Positions 9,665-19,781 of a stretch of DNA of 64,000 bases are shown here, piece after piece (the stretch's first letter is position 1; each line of letters opens with the position of its first letter). The translations under genes and the position numbers were made by a program. The DNA lies in NCBI RefSeq assembly GCF_025370255.1, contig NZ_JAMTCD010000006.1, positions 124,001-188,000 on the forward strand, given 5' to 3'. The DNA is from Shewanella holmiensis (GTDB lineage Bacteria > Pseudomonadota > Gammaproteobacteria > Enterobacterales > Shewanellaceae). Under the pieces are notes generated by a model, which was not told the origin of the DNA, did not search any database, and worked only from the letters and a program-made list of their open reading frames with translations.

Positions 9665-10906
9665 CTAACCATAAACTTGCGGCTCACTTAAGTGGCTGTT
9701 TGGATTCAGCTTAGCAAACTCATTCTCTACCAGTAAAAAAGCACGCACAAGATTGGCATCAAATATACGTCCTGATTGCTGAGTAATAAACGCTACAGCC
9801 TTGCTATGTCCACTGATCTCTTTGTAGTGCCTTGGGCTTGTCATGCCGTCATAAACATCGACTAGGCGCATAATTCGTGCACTTAAAGGAATAAGTTCAC
9901 CTGCGATATTTTGTGGATAGCCAGAACCATCCCAATTTTCATGGTGATATAAAGCAATATCTTTGGCCATTTGCAACATTGGACAGTTATTATCACAGCG
10001 TAACATCTCTTTGATGATCCTTGCCCCACCAGCACAATGCCGTTTTATCTCTTCGTGATCATCTAATGATAGCGAGCGTTCGATACACAATAATTCATCT
10101 GGTACATCGGACATGCCAACGTCATGTAACATGCTCGCAAGCATTAAATTATCCGTATCCGTCACTACGTCTTTTTCATTGGCTGCTGAGCGAGAAAACT
10201 GTTCGGCTAACATTTTTACATACAGTGCAACCCGATGGATATGTTGCTGAGTATCAATGTTGCTCCCTTCTAGTGCCGTCGCTAATCCGACAACCAATGC
10301 ATATCGAGAATTAAGCGTAAGACTTAAATTCTTAGCCATAATGGATATTAAATAGCCACAAATCAACATCGCCAGTATATTTGTCACCATAAAATTTAAC
10401 GCTATGACACACCAGATAAAAAAGGAATATCCCTCTATTTTTGGCCAAGGTAACCAATGGTAATAATAACAAAGTCCAATAATAGCAAGTGTAAAAAAGT
10501 TAATAACTTGGGCAATATATCCTGATTTAGTCCCCGTTAAAGCGCAGCTTAATAATGGGTAGATAAATAACCAAAAAAAGCCTGCCCCGGCAGGTCCAAG
10601 CACAAATAAATATGCCACACCAATAATATAAGCCATGGTGCTGCCAACGATAAACCTCACTTTTAATGGAATAAAGCTTGCAAAAGTGACCAATAAGAAT
10701 ATGCCGTAAACAAGGGTGTCGAATACCACAAGATCCCAGTGTTTAATGTTAATGCACAAGTAGACACTGCTAATATAAACCGGAAAACATAACAGGGCTA
10801 AAATGGAGAAGACACGCTCGAAAATATTTTTTCGCCAATCGGTAAGCGCCGAAGCAAAAATAAACGTGATTGAATTAGGGTTTTGATAGGTTATCGTTAC
10901 TGACAT
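9665..10906 (-). CDS. Membrane HD-GYP domain protein (putative c-di-GMP phosphodiesterase)
   Basis: With the ATG at 10904-10906 the protein has 413 residues. An in-frame TTG at 10963 would add 19 residues but is a weaker start. The N-terminal half holds about six hydrophobic segments (FSILALLCFPVYISSVYL, LVYGIFLLVTFASFIPL, FFWLFIYPLLSCAL and others) that form a membrane sensor region of unknown ligand. The C-terminal half is an HD-GYP domain: HIHRVALY, LASMLHDVGMSDVPDELL, RHCAGGARII, ALYHHENWDGSGYP and IPLSARIMRLVDVYDGMTS. The metal-binding HD and the GYP motif are intact, so hydrolysis of cyclic di-GMP is expected. It is isolated on its strand. Confidence 0.87.
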   Translation of the reverse strand: MSVTITYQNPNSITFIFASALTDWRKNIFERVFSILALLCFPVYISSVYLCINIKHWDLVVFDTLVYGIFLLVTFASFIPLKVRFIVGSTMAYIIGVAYLFVLGPAGAGFFWLFIYPLLSCALTGTKSGYIAQVINFFTLAIIGLCYYYHWLPWPKIEGYSFFIWCVIALNFMVTNILAMLICGYLISIMAKNLSLTLNSRYALVVGLATALEGSNIDTQQHIHRVALYVKMLAEQFSRSAANEKDVVTDTDNLMLASMLHDVGMSDVPDELLCIERSLSLDDHEEIKRHCAGGARIIKEMLRCDNNCPMLQMAKDIALYHHENWDGSGYPQNIAGELIPLSARIMRLVDVYDGMTSPRHYKEISGHSKAVAFITQQSGRIFDANLVRAFLLVENEFAKLNPNSHLSEPQVYG

Positions 10907-11022
10907 TTTCAATCCATTGAAATATTTACTTAATAAGCTTAGTTCGTTATATTGAAATCGCAATTGAATAAAATTTGATTAGTGATGAAACCTGACATTA
11001 ATCCCTTATTGAAGGAACAAAG

Positions 11023-11733
11023 ATGCAAAAATCCAGCGCAACAATTCTAGGCGTCATGTTAGTAATCAGCTTTACCATTTTTGGATTGCTCATAAAGCAG
11101 GCATTGTTAGAGGTAAAAACCTTTGATCGCAATGTCACGGTTAAAGGGCTTGCAGAGGCCGAATTCCCAGCAGACATCGTTATTTGGCCTATACAATTTA
11201 CAGCCGCGGGTAACGACCTGGAAAGTTTATATAATCAAGTCGATGCACAGGAACAACAAATCATTAGTTTTCTCGCATCACAAAACATTGCTCCTGATGA
11301 AATCAGTTTTTCTTCGCCAAAAATTAACGACAAACTAGCGCAACAATATGGTGGGCAACAAGACTTTGAATTTCGTTATAGTGCGCTGCAAACGATCACG
11401 GTTTATTCTAGTAGTATTAAATTGGTTCGTGATGCTATGCCTAAAATCACCGAACTCGGCAAAAAAGGAATTGTTTTCAGCCAAAATGATTACAACGCGC
11501 AAGTAGAATATATTTTCAGTCGTTTAAACGATGTAAAACCGCAAATGATTGAGCAATCCACCACAAATGCGCGCATGGTAGCAGAAAAGTTTGCCTCAGA
11601 TTCAAATAGCAGACTCGGTAAGATTAAGAATGCCTCTCAGGGACAGTTTTCTATTGGCGATCGTGATAAAAATAATCCACACATAAAACGAGTAAGAGTG
11701 GTATCGACCATAGCTTATTATCTTGCTGATTAA
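11023..11733 (+). CDS. SIMPL domain (DUF541) protein
   Basis: This 236-residue protein begins with an N-terminal membrane anchor or uncleaved signal (ATILGVMLVISFTIFGLLIKQAL, about 5-27). The rest should lie in the periplasm. FDRNVTVKGLAEAEFPADIVIWPI near residues 34-55 is the usual opening of the SIMPL/DUF541 domain. A regular pattern of alpha/beta segments (LQTITVYSSS, GQFSIGDRD, IKRVRVVSTIAYYL) runs to the end. Family members include E. coli YggE, linked to oxidative stress, and the mammalian SIMPL protein; the biochemical role is not known. Confidence 0.85.
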   Translation: MQKSSATILGVMLVISFTIFGLLIKQALLEVKTFDRNVTVKGLAEAEFPADIVIWPIQFTAAGNDLESLYNQVDAQEQQIISFLASQNIAPDEISFSSPKINDKLAQQYGGQQDFEFRYSALQTITVYSSSIKLVRDAMPKITELGKKGIVFSQNDYNAQVEYIFSRLNDVKPQMIEQSTTNARMVAEKFASDSNSRLGKIKNASQGQFSIGDRDKNNPHIKRVRVVSTIAYYLAD

Positions 11734-11738
11734 ATAAT

Positions 11739-11763
11739 AAAGGCTCTGAATTTCAGAGCCTTT
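11739..11763. terminator. Bidirectional terminator between convergent genes
   Basis: AAAGGCTCTGAA and TTTCAGAGCCTTT form a perfect stem between the SIMPL gene (+) and the chemoreceptor gene (-). There is an A-rich run on the left and a short T run on the right. Confidence 0.75.
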
Positions 11764-11785
11764 AATCTATCTAATTTTGTTAAAA

Positions 11786-13228
11786 CTATGCCGTGCGATA
11801 CTGAGTTAAAATCTGGCTTAGTCCTTTAGAAGACACATTTAAATCTTTGGCAATTACTAAGGCCTGGTTCGCATTAGCTAAAATGGTATTCGATTGACTC
11901 CTCACTTCATTAACTTGCGAAACTATATCGGCCGATGCCACGCTTTGTTCTTCAGCTGAAGCGGCAATTTGGCTGCTCATATCAAATACTGCATTGATTG
12001 AGTCTGCCATGTGGGTAATTTCTTCACCTACCGCCATGATACTGGCACTGCCCTCATCGGCTTGTTCGACAATTTCATTGGTGATTTGGGTTAACTTAGT
12101 TGAGCCTCTTTGCAACCCTTCAATCATGGTTTGAATTTCAACCGTTGCATTTTGTGTCCGTCCTGCAAGTGTACGCACTTCGTCTGCGACAACAGCAAAA
12201 CCCCGACCTTGTTCACCGGCACGCGCCGCTTCAATTGCCGCATTGAGTGCTAACAAGTTAGTTTGCTCTGAAATGCCATTAATGGTGGTCACAACAGCAT
12301 TAATTTGAGTCGCATCTTTGGATAACTGCTCAACTGATGCGAATGCTTCTGAAATTCTAGCCGTTAAATAACTGATACGTTGTTCAGCATCTTTAATTTT
12401 CTTACGGCTTTCATTCACCTGATTGGCATTCTCTTTTGTATGACCAGACGTAGTGGAAGCATGATGCGACACATCCGAAATAGCAGCCGTCATTTGCTCC
12501 ATCGAATGTGAAACTGAATCTAAAAAATGATGTTGTTGTTTTATTAAGTCATCATTTGTACTGGCTTGTTGGCTAAATGTGGTAGCTGCCATGGCTAAGG
12601 TTTTTGCATTTTCACCAATCGCGGTCACCATTTCACTCATGTTATCAGCGCAACGGTCAATCTCTTTGGCAATCAAGCTAAAATCATCAGTACCAAAAAA
12701 ATTAAGACGCTGAGTTAAGTTTCCGTCGGCTAAACGCTTAATCGCCACGTACATGTCCCATAATCCGCCACCTAATGAGGTCGAGATCCAATAGCACAAT
12801 TGAAATAATGGCAATAAGCCTATTAAGGCATACCAAAATAGACTGCTATCAGATTGCGAGGCTTCCCATTGTGCGACATTCTTGGTCAATGATAAATGTT
12901 CATTACCTACTGCGGCGGTTACGGTAATCGAATCACCCTGTCGAGCAGAGGTTGACCGTGACACCAAAGACAACTGGTTATCTCGAGCAAACTGATCTAA
13001 TTGATCGGATGATAATTGTTGATTGGTTGCAGCATCGGCAAATGCCTGCACACTGGCTGTCACTTGTGCCATAGAGGCGGCTTGAATGATTTTTTGATTA
13101 TGCTGCTGATTCAACACCGCAATGGCGAGCGTGATTATCGAGACTAATGAACAAATTACCCAAAACTTACCGTTCAAACTAAGTTTGATCAACATTGCAT
13201 CGACTTTACGAAACTGAATTTGTTTCAT
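11786..13228 (-). CDS. Methyl-accepting chemotaxis protein
   Basis: This 480-residue chemoreceptor has a first membrane segment at about residues 24-42 ([18 protein letters not shown]) and a short periplasmic part of roughly 90 residues. A second membrane segment lies near 130-150 ([19 protein letters not shown]), and a HAMP-like linker follows ([17 protein letters not shown]). The cytoplasmic coiled coil has the conserved hairpin tip [20 protein letters not shown] and [17 protein letters not shown]. No CheR-tethering pentapeptide is visible at the C-terminus. The ligand region is small. The receptor at 47760-49265 has the same layout and similar flanking motifs. Confidence 0.93.
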   Translation of the reverse strand: MKQIQFRKVDAMLIKLSLNGKFWVICSLVSIITLAIAVLNQQHNQKIIQAASMAQVTASVQAFADAATNQQLSSDQLDQFARDNQLSLVSRSTSARQGDSITVTAAVGNEHLSLTKNVAQWEASQSDSSLFWYALIGLLPLFQLCYWISTSLGGGLWDMYVAIKRLADGNLTQRLNFFGTDDFSLIAKEIDRCADNMSEMVTAIGENAKTLAMAATTFSQQASTNDDLIKQQHHFLDSVSHSMEQMTAAISDVSHHASTTSGHTKENANQVNESRKKIKDAEQRISYLTARISEAFASVEQLSKDATQINAVVTTINGISEQTNLLALNAAIEAARAGEQGRGFAVVADEVRTLAGRTQNATVEIQTMIEGLQRGSTKLTQITNEIVEQADEGSASIMAVGEEITHMADSINAVFDMSSQIAASAEEQSVASADIVSQVNEVRSQSNTILANANQALVIAKDLNVSSKGLSQILTQYRTA

Positions 13229-13353
13229 AAGATTTCCCTAGTAATTATTTTGTAAACAGAAAAGCTGAACCAAAGTATAGTTTAATATTATTTTTTACTT
13301 TAAATAGCACAGCGACTTATTCTAAACACCCTGAAACACATTTTTAAACAAAT

Positions 13354-13390
13354 AAAGCCTAAGTGCTGACCCTTAACACTTAGGCTTTTA
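13354..13390 (-). terminator. Terminator of the molybdenum hydroxylase cluster
   Basis: AAAGCCTAAGTG and CACTTAGGCTTT pair around an 11-base loop. On the minus strand the hairpin ends in a T-rich stretch. It lies between the last gene of the molybdenum hydroxylase cluster and the chemoreceptor gene. Confidence 0.75.
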
Positions 13391-13476
13391 TTATCGGCCA
13401 GATTGATATAAACGTGAGTCGATTGGCTCACAGTTTTAGGCTAGCCTTTAATTAGGCTATTTTAAGAAAGACATCA

Positions 13477-14007
13477 CTAAACTGTAAGGCCTTCTGTCGT
13501 CAATATTAGCTCCTTAGTGGCATTAAAGTACTTTACATACCCTGTGCAACGGCAAACATGATCACCTAGGGTATCCTCTATCACTTTTTCCACTTGTTCT
13601 TTAGCAATAGGTTGCTTCTTCAGCTTTTCAACCAAAGCCACTGTTTCATTAGTAAACCCTGGCGCGCACCAACCACATTGAAAAGAGAAGTTCTTAATGA
13701 ACGCATTTTGCACCGGATGAAGCGCAATGATTTCACCCACTTTATTTTTTTCAGCATGACCTTCAATTGTTCTTACACGCTGATTATTAAATAACATCAC
13801 ATTTGAGATACAGGTTCTATGTGTAGAAGATGTGCCATCATCATTATCAATAATAACCACACAAGCATGACAAATACCTTCGCCACAACCAAACTTAGTG
13901 CCAGTCAGATTGACGTACTCATGTAAAAAGTTAATCATCGGCATGCCTGGTTCTACATCAAATGGACCATAAGGTTTACCGTTTATTGAAAGATTTAAAA
14001 TGCTCAT
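13477..14007 (-). CDS. 2Fe-2S subunit of a xanthine dehydrogenase-family enzyme
   Basis: This 176-residue protein binds two 2Fe-2S clusters. The plant-type cluster uses C41, C46, C49 and C66 (CGEGICHAC...HRTC). The second uses C111, C114, C152 and C154 (CGWCAPG...CRCTGY). There is no signal peptide, so it would be carried to the periplasm with its Tat-exported partner. Its ATG overlaps the stop of the large subunit gene by one base (TAATG), which implies translational coupling. The order large then small subunit is the reverse of the usual order, and no FAD-binding middle subunit is present. The substrate is unknown. Confidence 0.9.
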   Translation of the reverse strand: MSILNLSINGKPYGPFDVEPGMPMINFLHEYVNLTGTKFGCGEGICHACVVIIDNDDGTSSTHRTCISNVMLFNNQRVRTIEGHAEKNKVGEIIALHPVQNAFIKNFSFQCGWCAPGFTNETVALVEKLKKQPIAKEQVEKVIEDTLGDHVCRCTGYVKYFNATKELILTTEGLTV

Positions 14008-16838
14008 TATTTTATGGCCTCCAGAATGTCATTGGGAGTGATAGGTAAATGGTAAAAACGCTTGTTAGTCGCTTGATAAATTGCTTCAACAACTGCGGGG
14101 ACAATAGGGATCATCACAACCTCAGCAAGACCTTTTGACTCATCAATACCTTCAATAGGAGGCAACATAGTGTAGTCAATATTCCAAACGCCATTATCTT
14201 TAGCAAACGGGACTTTATAACGGTCAATGTTCCATTCGCCATTACCCGCTCCTGTTTCATCTGCAGGTAAATACTCATGAAGTACATGACCCACGCCCAT
14301 TGTAAGGCCACCTTCAATCTGTCCCTCGACTAACTGTTTTACGTGTACCTTTCCTGGTTCTATCCAGGTATGACTCCGTAAAATCTCAACCACTCCAGAC
14401 ACCTTATGCACCGCAACCTCCACCATAGTTAAACAAGGTGTGTAGTATCGAACCATTGCACTATTGAGTTGAACTTTAGGGTAACGCATAGATTGGCGAG
14501 GTATCACTTTAAAACCTTGCTTATTAAGTGTGGCTTTAATTGCTTTACTGGCACCTATGCCATATTCCACAGCTATTGCATCTAGCGGATAGTTTTTAAG
14601 TTGATTGCTGACTTTAAAATCACCATCTGCCCACTCCCAGCGGTTAAATGCATGGGTCATCACCCCAGTAACTATGCCTAATGCATGGGCTTTTTTACAC
14701 AGCAAACTAAATTCAATCGGCGCGAAACCTTCAAGGGTCAATTGTCCATTTTGCCATTGTGCATTATCAATCAATATTTTTTCTGCTTTGCCACCCGCCT
14801 CTAACCAAATCGCTTTAGCGGCAGGAAATAATGTCTCTTCAAATAATATCTTTGCCGCATGTTTAGTCGCATGGCTTTGAAAAAATGCCGACTGACTAGC
14901 TGAAGATGCTGAAACCACAGCAGGCGTCCATCGAGGATCATTGGCCATTTTGTCTTGGTGCTCTTGGCTCATGATGTAGGGATTATCATCCTCAAACAGC
15001 TCCATTGCATCAAAAAGTTTAATCTGAGCAATCTCAACCGTATCAGCTGCTTTACCTACATAGTCAGACACTAATGTCGCTTGCGATGTGTCTGTTCCAG
15101 TACCCATTTCAACTGAAAATATTTTTACAACTAATTTACCTTCAGGTGTCACACCTGCATAAGCGGACGGTGCATTGGCTCCGGTGCCATAATCTTTGCT
15201 AACAAATCCAAATCCCACGCCAAATGATTTATCAGGATTAGCTTTATCAAATTTGGCTTTATTCGCATCTCTTTGTTGCCAAATAGGATGTTTTTCAGCT
15301 AAATCTAACATTTCTACATAACGAATTTTACCTAGAGGTGTGGCTCCCTGGGTATTTTTATCCCCATCAACCATGGCATTAGCACGGCGAAGTGTAAATG
15401 GGTCAACTGCTAACGTATCAGCCGCCTCATTCATCATCATTTCCATTGCGGCCATGGTTTGTAATGAACCATATCCTCGCATTGAGCCTGCGGTAGGCAA
15501 ATGTGACGGTAAACACCAAGCTTGAATGTCATTTCGAGGCATATAATAAATGCCCTGACTTGCGCTTGCGCCCACTGAAGTCACAGATGGAGAGAAGTTT
15601 TCTCGACCGCCGCCGTCAACTTTAATATCAGAGACGAAACCTTGAATTTTAAGTGTCTTTTTATCAAATGCGAGCTTATTTGAAATGCTAAATGGATGTC
15701 GTTTTAAACCAGATTGAAATTGTTCAAATCGATTGTTAGCCAAGCGAACTGGCGCTGTGGCAAACAATGATGCAATGACACCGTAATAAGGGAAAATGGT
15801 ATGATCTTTTGCACCAAACCCACCACCGATATATGGCGAATGCACCACCAAATTGGTAATGCCTTTTGTTAAAGGGCTTTGAGCAAGTACTTTACCTGCC
15901 TGTTGAAAAAAGTCCTGCGGGGATTGGGTAGTGATCACAACGTGTAACGTTTGACTCTTCTTATCATAAAATCCATTAAATGCTTCAGGTTCTAGCATCA
16001 TAGGTTCTATTGATTGAGTTTGGTAATGCTTATCTAATACAAACCAACTTTTATTTGAGTCAATCTCCTGGCGAAGTGCATTGGCAATAAACATGCCTTT
16101 TTCGCCCGCATCTTTACTGTCATTATTGGCTTTTGGCCATTCAAGTTTTTGGCCTACGTATTTCGGGAAAAACTGTCCATTGCTGAATGTGCTGTATTGA
16201 TCTTCTGCTGCCACGCCTTGAGCGGATTCTTGACGAATGATACGCCAAGCTGCGTAAGGTGGACGAGATAATGCCGTATAAGGCACCACTTCATCACCAT
16301 ACTTAACAAACTGCTCATGGAATTGCAGCAGTAATTTGGCTTTAATAAAATCGTCGAATTTATCAAATAAAAGGATAGCCAGTTCATGTCCTAAATAGTC
16401 TGGTACTTTACCGACCTCCAGCAACATATTGTCACCATAAAATGGTGGCAAGGTGAGTTCATTATTTTTAAGATCTTCCGCAGTAATGATTTTATATGGT
16501 TGAATATCTGCAGGAATAATGTCTAAATCAAGCCCAAGATACACTTTGTTGGCAATATGGGATCTCACAATAAAAGCATGATGCTGGGTGTCCGGCCATG
16601 ATGGAATATCAACAGCACGATAATCACGGCCATATATCTTTTGACCTGTAATTTTTTCAATGGCATCAAATCGAAAAGCGGGCTTGCCATCCTGAAACCA
16701 ACTTTGGGCCAGCGATTCCTTAACGCCAGCGGCAATAGCCTCTTCAGGTTTAAATAACATAGGTGCACTGTAAACAGTCACCCCACCTATTACGCATTTT
16801 TTAATAAAATCCCTGCGGGATAAAGCCCAATCCTTCAT
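14007..16838 (-). CDS. Tat-exported molybdopterin-binding large subunit, xanthine dehydrogenase family
   Basis: This is a 943-residue molybdenum hydroxylase large subunit. The N-terminus has a twin-arginine signal (SRRDFIKKC followed by a hydrophobic stretch to about residue 36). The first domain begins with AIEKITGQKIYGRDY, the usual opening of the aldehyde oxidase a/b hammerhead. Cofactor-binding motifs include IGGGFGAKDHTIFPYYG and AGSMRGYGSLQTMAAMEMMM. The expected base-catalyst Glu is E906 in KGLAEVV, close to the C-terminus, though the common GxGEPP form is altered. The start at 16838 has GGAGAC upstream. It probably oxidises an aldehyde or heterocycle in the periplasm and passes electrons through the 2Fe-2S subunit to a cytochrome. 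Confidence 0.88.
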   Translation of the reverse strand: MKDWALSRRDFIKKCVIGGVTVYSAPMLFKPEEAIAAGVKESLAQSWFQDGKPAFRFDAIEKITGQKIYGRDYRAVDIPSWPDTQHHAFIVRSHIANKVYLGLDLDIIPADIQPYKIITAEDLKNNELTLPPFYGDNMLLEVGKVPDYLGHELAILLFDKFDDFIKAKLLLQFHEQFVKYGDEVVPYTALSRPPYAAWRIIRQESAQGVAAEDQYSTFSNGQFFPKYVGQKLEWPKANNDSKDAGEKGMFIANALRQEIDSNKSWFVLDKHYQTQSIEPMMLEPEAFNGFYDKKSQTLHVVITTQSPQDFFQQAGKVLAQSPLTKGITNLVVHSPYIGGGFGAKDHTIFPYYGVIASLFATAPVRLANNRFEQFQSGLKRHPFSISNKLAFDKKTLKIQGFVSDIKVDGGGRENFSPSVTSVGASASQGIYYMPRNDIQAWCLPSHLPTAGSMRGYGSLQTMAAMEMMMNEAADTLAVDPFTLRRANAMVDGDKNTQGATPLGKIRYVEMLDLAEKHPIWQQRDANKAKFDKANPDKSFGVGFGFVSKDYGTGANAPSAYAGVTPEGKLVVKIFSVEMGTGTDTSQATLVSDYVGKAADTVEIAQIKLFDAMELFEDDNPYIMSQEHQDKMANDPRWTPAVVSASSASQSAFFQSHATKHAAKILFEETLFPAAKAIWLEAGGKAEKILIDNAQWQNGQLTLEGFAPIEFSLLCKKAHALGIVTGVMTHAFNRWEWADGDFKVSNQLKNYPLDAIAVEYGIGASKAIKATLNKQGFKVIPRQSMRYPKVQLNSAMVRYYTPCLTMVEVAVHKVSGVVEILRSHTWIEPGKVHVKQLVEGQIEGGLTMGVGHVLHEYLPADETGAGNGEWNIDRYKVPFAKDNGVWNIDYTMLPPIEGIDESKGLAEVVMIPIVPAVVEAIYQATNKRFYHLPITPNDILEAIK

Positions 16839-17068
16839 ATATCGTCTCCATGTTGCATGACACCAACATCACTGTATTTTTACAAAAATATATTCACATC
16901 ATCATTAAACACTACATAAAGAGCATCACTCTTTCGCGTCATAGGTGTTTTTTGTTAATCCATCAACCGCAATTAAAACGTTTGTAAATCCAAACCAATT
17001 CAACCTAAAAAAATATCAGTAAGTCCTAGTCATACTTCCCCAAAATGGCTTTTAGGTTATTTACAACA

Positions 17069-19312
17069 CTAAACAGATAGCACCTTATTTAAAGGAAGAT
17101 CGCGATACCGAACCCCGGTTGCAGCAAAAATCGCATTGGTTAAACTAGGAGCAACTGGCGGTACACCAGGCTCACCGACTCCGGCTGGCTTGGCATTTGA
17201 CTCAACCAATATCACTTCAATATCTGGGCACTGTGGTAATCTAAGTAATGGGTAATCATGGAAGTTTGATTGGGTAACCTTGCCGTCTTTAAAACTGATC
17301 TCGCCCATCATGGCCAAAGTTAATCCAAAAATGATTGCGCCTTCAGTTTGTGATTTAACTCTATCAGGGTTAACCACTAAACCGGCATCGATAGCGGCTA
17401 TCGATTTCAACACCTGTAATTTGTTATCAACCACTTCAACTAAGGTTGCCACAGCAACGTAGCTAACAAAACTGCGATGAATGGCAAATCCCCAGCCTTG
17501 ATTTTTAGCCACTTTAGGCTGTTTAGCTAATGAGGCCTCCATAACATCTAAAAGGTGATGATAACGCGCGACATCAACGGGATGGTCAGCTAACTCTTCG
17601 CCATAATTGCCATAACTAAAACCCTGATCGGCAAATGTTTCCTTACGCGGTGCACCAAGCATTTCACGCCACATTTGAATACAAGGTTTTTGGGCTTTTA
17701 CGGCTAACTCATCAACAAAACTGCCAATGCCAAAAGCATGCTGAATATTGCACACGGATCGCATCCAACCAATGCGTGTGCGAGCTACGGCTTTAACCGC
17801 TTCTAATCGAATTTGAGGTAATGCTAATGGCACATCTGTAAAGCCAAGATCTAACTCACCAGCGGAAGGCATCTCGACCCCTTCGGCAAAGGTCGAGCTA
17901 ATAGACGGGAAGCCTGTTCTTGCCAATAAAGCATCAACTTTGTTGTTGCCATCAAACTTGGCTTGGTAGAACTGCGCACTGATCGCATGGTAATAACCAT
18001 GCTGAATTTCATCTTCACGGGTCCAAGACACCTTGACCGGTTTATTAAGACGTTGTGACAACATAGCCGCTTCAACGCTAAAATCGGGTTTTGATTTACG
18101 CCCAAAACCGCCGCCTAATAAGGTTACGTTCACTTTAACATTGTCTTCTTGCAGCCCTAAAGCGGCTGCAACAGTTTGTTGTGTGCTTTGCGGTGTTTGA
18201 GTTGATGACCATAACTCACAGCCTTGTGCCGTCACATTCGCGGTTGCTACAGGAGGCTCCATCATTGCATGGGTAAGATAAGGCACGGTATACACCGCAT
18301 TTAACGTCGACTCCTTTGGCCATTTTTGAACACTATCGCCTAGTTGACGCATCACTTTTCCTGGGGTTTTAACCTTCGCCACCAACTCAGCCATATATTT
18401 ATCAGTGTCATGACGGTCATTAACCGAAGCAGTCCAGGTCAGTTTGAGCGCTTTACGCCCTTGCATTGCACTCCAAGTATTGGTTGCAATAACGGCGACA
18501 CCACCGAGGGCTTGGAAAAGAGGTGCCCCTTTAGGCACGGGTAGTTGAATAACATCAATAACGCCAACCACTTTACGAGCCTCAGTATCATCAAGACTCG
18601 CCACATCACTGCCTAACACTGGCGGACGGCTAATACTGGCGTACACCATGCCATCTAACTTGATGTCATAGCCATAAATAGCTTTGCCGTTTAGCATGTC
18701 TTGCATATCAACAATGGTTTTGGACTGACCAATATGGGTAAAATCACTATCAGACTTTAACCTGACCGACTCTATTGCCGGTACCGTTTGTTTACCCGCA
18801 TCTAGGGCCAACTCGCCAAATGTTAGGCTTTTATTTGAGCTTTTATGAAATACCTTACTTGATTTGGCATAGACCTCTGATACAGGCACTTGCCATTTAG
18901 CCGCCGCGGTTTGTTCAAGCATGGTACGAGCCACCGCGCCCATTTGACGCATACGAGTATAATGCTTACGAATACTGCGACTGCCATCGGTATTTTGGCT
19001 ACCATAGCGCTTGTCCGCTAAACCTTGAATAACCACCACATTATCCCAATCGGCTTCTAATTCATCTGCCAAAATCTGCGGGATGCCGGTGCGGATCCCC
19101 TGACCCATTTCAGATCTATGACAGGTTAAATAGACCTTATTATCTTCACCAATAGCGATAAATAAATTCATCATGGCTTGGTTATCTTGAGCAAGTGCCA
19201 TAGGGCTCCAGGCTAGTCCCGTTGCCCCTAAAGCTAATCCACCACCCGCTGCGCCAAATAATTTTAAAACATCGCGTCGACTGATATTTTCAACTGCAGT
19301 AAATGTTGTCAT
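17069..19312 (-). CDS. IorB-like molybdopterin-binding subunit (isoquinoline 1-oxidoreductase type)
   Basis: With the ATG at 19310-19312 the protein has 747 residues. Longer in-frame starts would lie inside the upstream gene and would displace the twin-arginine signal (ISRRDVLKLFGAAGG, residues about 11-25, with cleavage after SPMALA). Motifs include CHRSEMGQGIRTGIPQILAD, LLGGGFGRKSKPDF, ARTRIGWMRSVCNIQHAF and GVGEPGVPPVAPSLTNAIF, in which E714 is the expected catalytic Glu. The GQGIRTGIPQ and GGGFGRK forms are typical of the IorB/CO-dehydrogenase-like branch. The start is 1 base after the iorA-like stop. The true substrate is not known; many IorB-like proteins are only called aldehyde oxidoreductases. 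Confidence 0.88.
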   Translation of the reverse strand: MTTFTAVENISRRDVLKLFGAAGGGLALGATGLAWSPMALAQDNQAMMNLFIAIGEDNKVYLTCHRSEMGQGIRTGIPQILADELEADWDNVVVIQGLADKRYGSQNTDGSRSIRKHYTRMRQMGAVARTMLEQTAAAKWQVPVSEVYAKSSKVFHKSSNKSLTFGELALDAGKQTVPAIESVRLKSDSDFTHIGQSKTIVDMQDMLNGKAIYGYDIKLDGMVYASISRPPVLGSDVASLDDTEARKVVGVIDVIQLPVPKGAPLFQALGGVAVIATNTWSAMQGRKALKLTWTASVNDRHDTDKYMAELVAKVKTPGKVMRQLGDSVQKWPKESTLNAVYTVPYLTHAMMEPPVATANVTAQGCELWSSTQTPQSTQQTVAAALGLQEDNVKVNVTLLGGGFGRKSKPDFSVEAAMLSQRLNKPVKVSWTREDEIQHGYYHAISAQFYQAKFDGNNKVDALLARTGFPSISSTFAEGVEMPSAGELDLGFTDVPLALPQIRLEAVKAVARTRIGWMRSVCNIQHAFGIGSFVDELAVKAQKPCIQMWREMLGAPRKETFADQGFSYGNYGEELADHPVDVARYHHLLDVMEASLAKQPKVAKNQGWGFAIHRSFVSYVAVATLVEVVDNKLQVLKSIAAIDAGLVVNPDRVKSQTEGAIIFGLTLAMMGEISFKDGKVTQSNFHDYPLLRLPQCPDIEVILVESNAKPAGVGEPGVPPVAPSLTNAIFAATGVRYRDLPLNKVLSV

Positions 19313-19313
19313 A

Positions 19314-19778
19314 TTAAGCCTCCGCATTTTCGGTAGCGGCAGCTTTAATTGCAGCCTTGATGCGTGGATACGTGCCGCAGCGACAAATGTTACCTGCCAT
19401 CGCTTCGTCAATTTGGCCATCTGTCGGTGTCGGCGTGGTGGCTAACAAGGCCGCGGCAGACATAATTTGCCCAGCTTGACAGTATCCACATTGCGGCACG
19501 TTATACTCGGCCCACTTTGCCCTTAGCTGCGCAGCCTCTACACCTTCGATAGTCGTCACCTGTTTACCTACCACTTGTTTCAAGCTGGTTAAGCAGCCAC
19601 GCATTGGCGCACCATCGACATGAATGGTACAAGCACCGCAAAGACCTGAGCCACAACCGAATTTGGTGCCACTTAATCCTATAATGTCACGCAATGCCCA
19701 TAACACAGGCATATTCGGATCGGCGTTAATGGTAAAATTTTTGCCATTAACCAGTAATGTTTGGGTTGAAATTGTCAT
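19314..19778 (-). CDS. IorA-like 2Fe-2S subunit
   Basis: This 154-residue protein carries two 2Fe-2S clusters: C42, C47, C50 and C62 (CGSGLCGAC...GC) and C97, C100, C132 and C134 (CGYCQAGQ...CRCGTYPR). The length and the CRCGTY variant match the small subunit of isoquinoline 1-oxidoreductase-type enzymes. There is no signal peptide; it would be co-exported with the IorB-like subunit. The gene starts 3 bases after the mocA-like stop with AAGGA upstream, so it belongs to one operon with the maturation genes. Confidence 0.9.
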   Translation of the reverse strand: MTISTQTLLVNGKNFTINADPNMPVLWALRDIIGLSGTKFGCGSGLCGACTIHVDGAPMRGCLTSLKQVVGKQVTTIEGVEAAQLRAKWAEYNVPQCGYCQAGQIMSAAALLATTPTPTDGQIDEAMAGNICRCGTYPRIKAAIKAAATENAEA

Positions 19779-19781
19779 CGG

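Noticed and set aside
17069..19420. Longer start for the IorB-like subunit (783 residues)
   Set aside because: The extra 36 residues lie inside the upstream gene and would place the twin-arginine signal in the middle; the ATG at 19312 right after the iorA-like stop is better.
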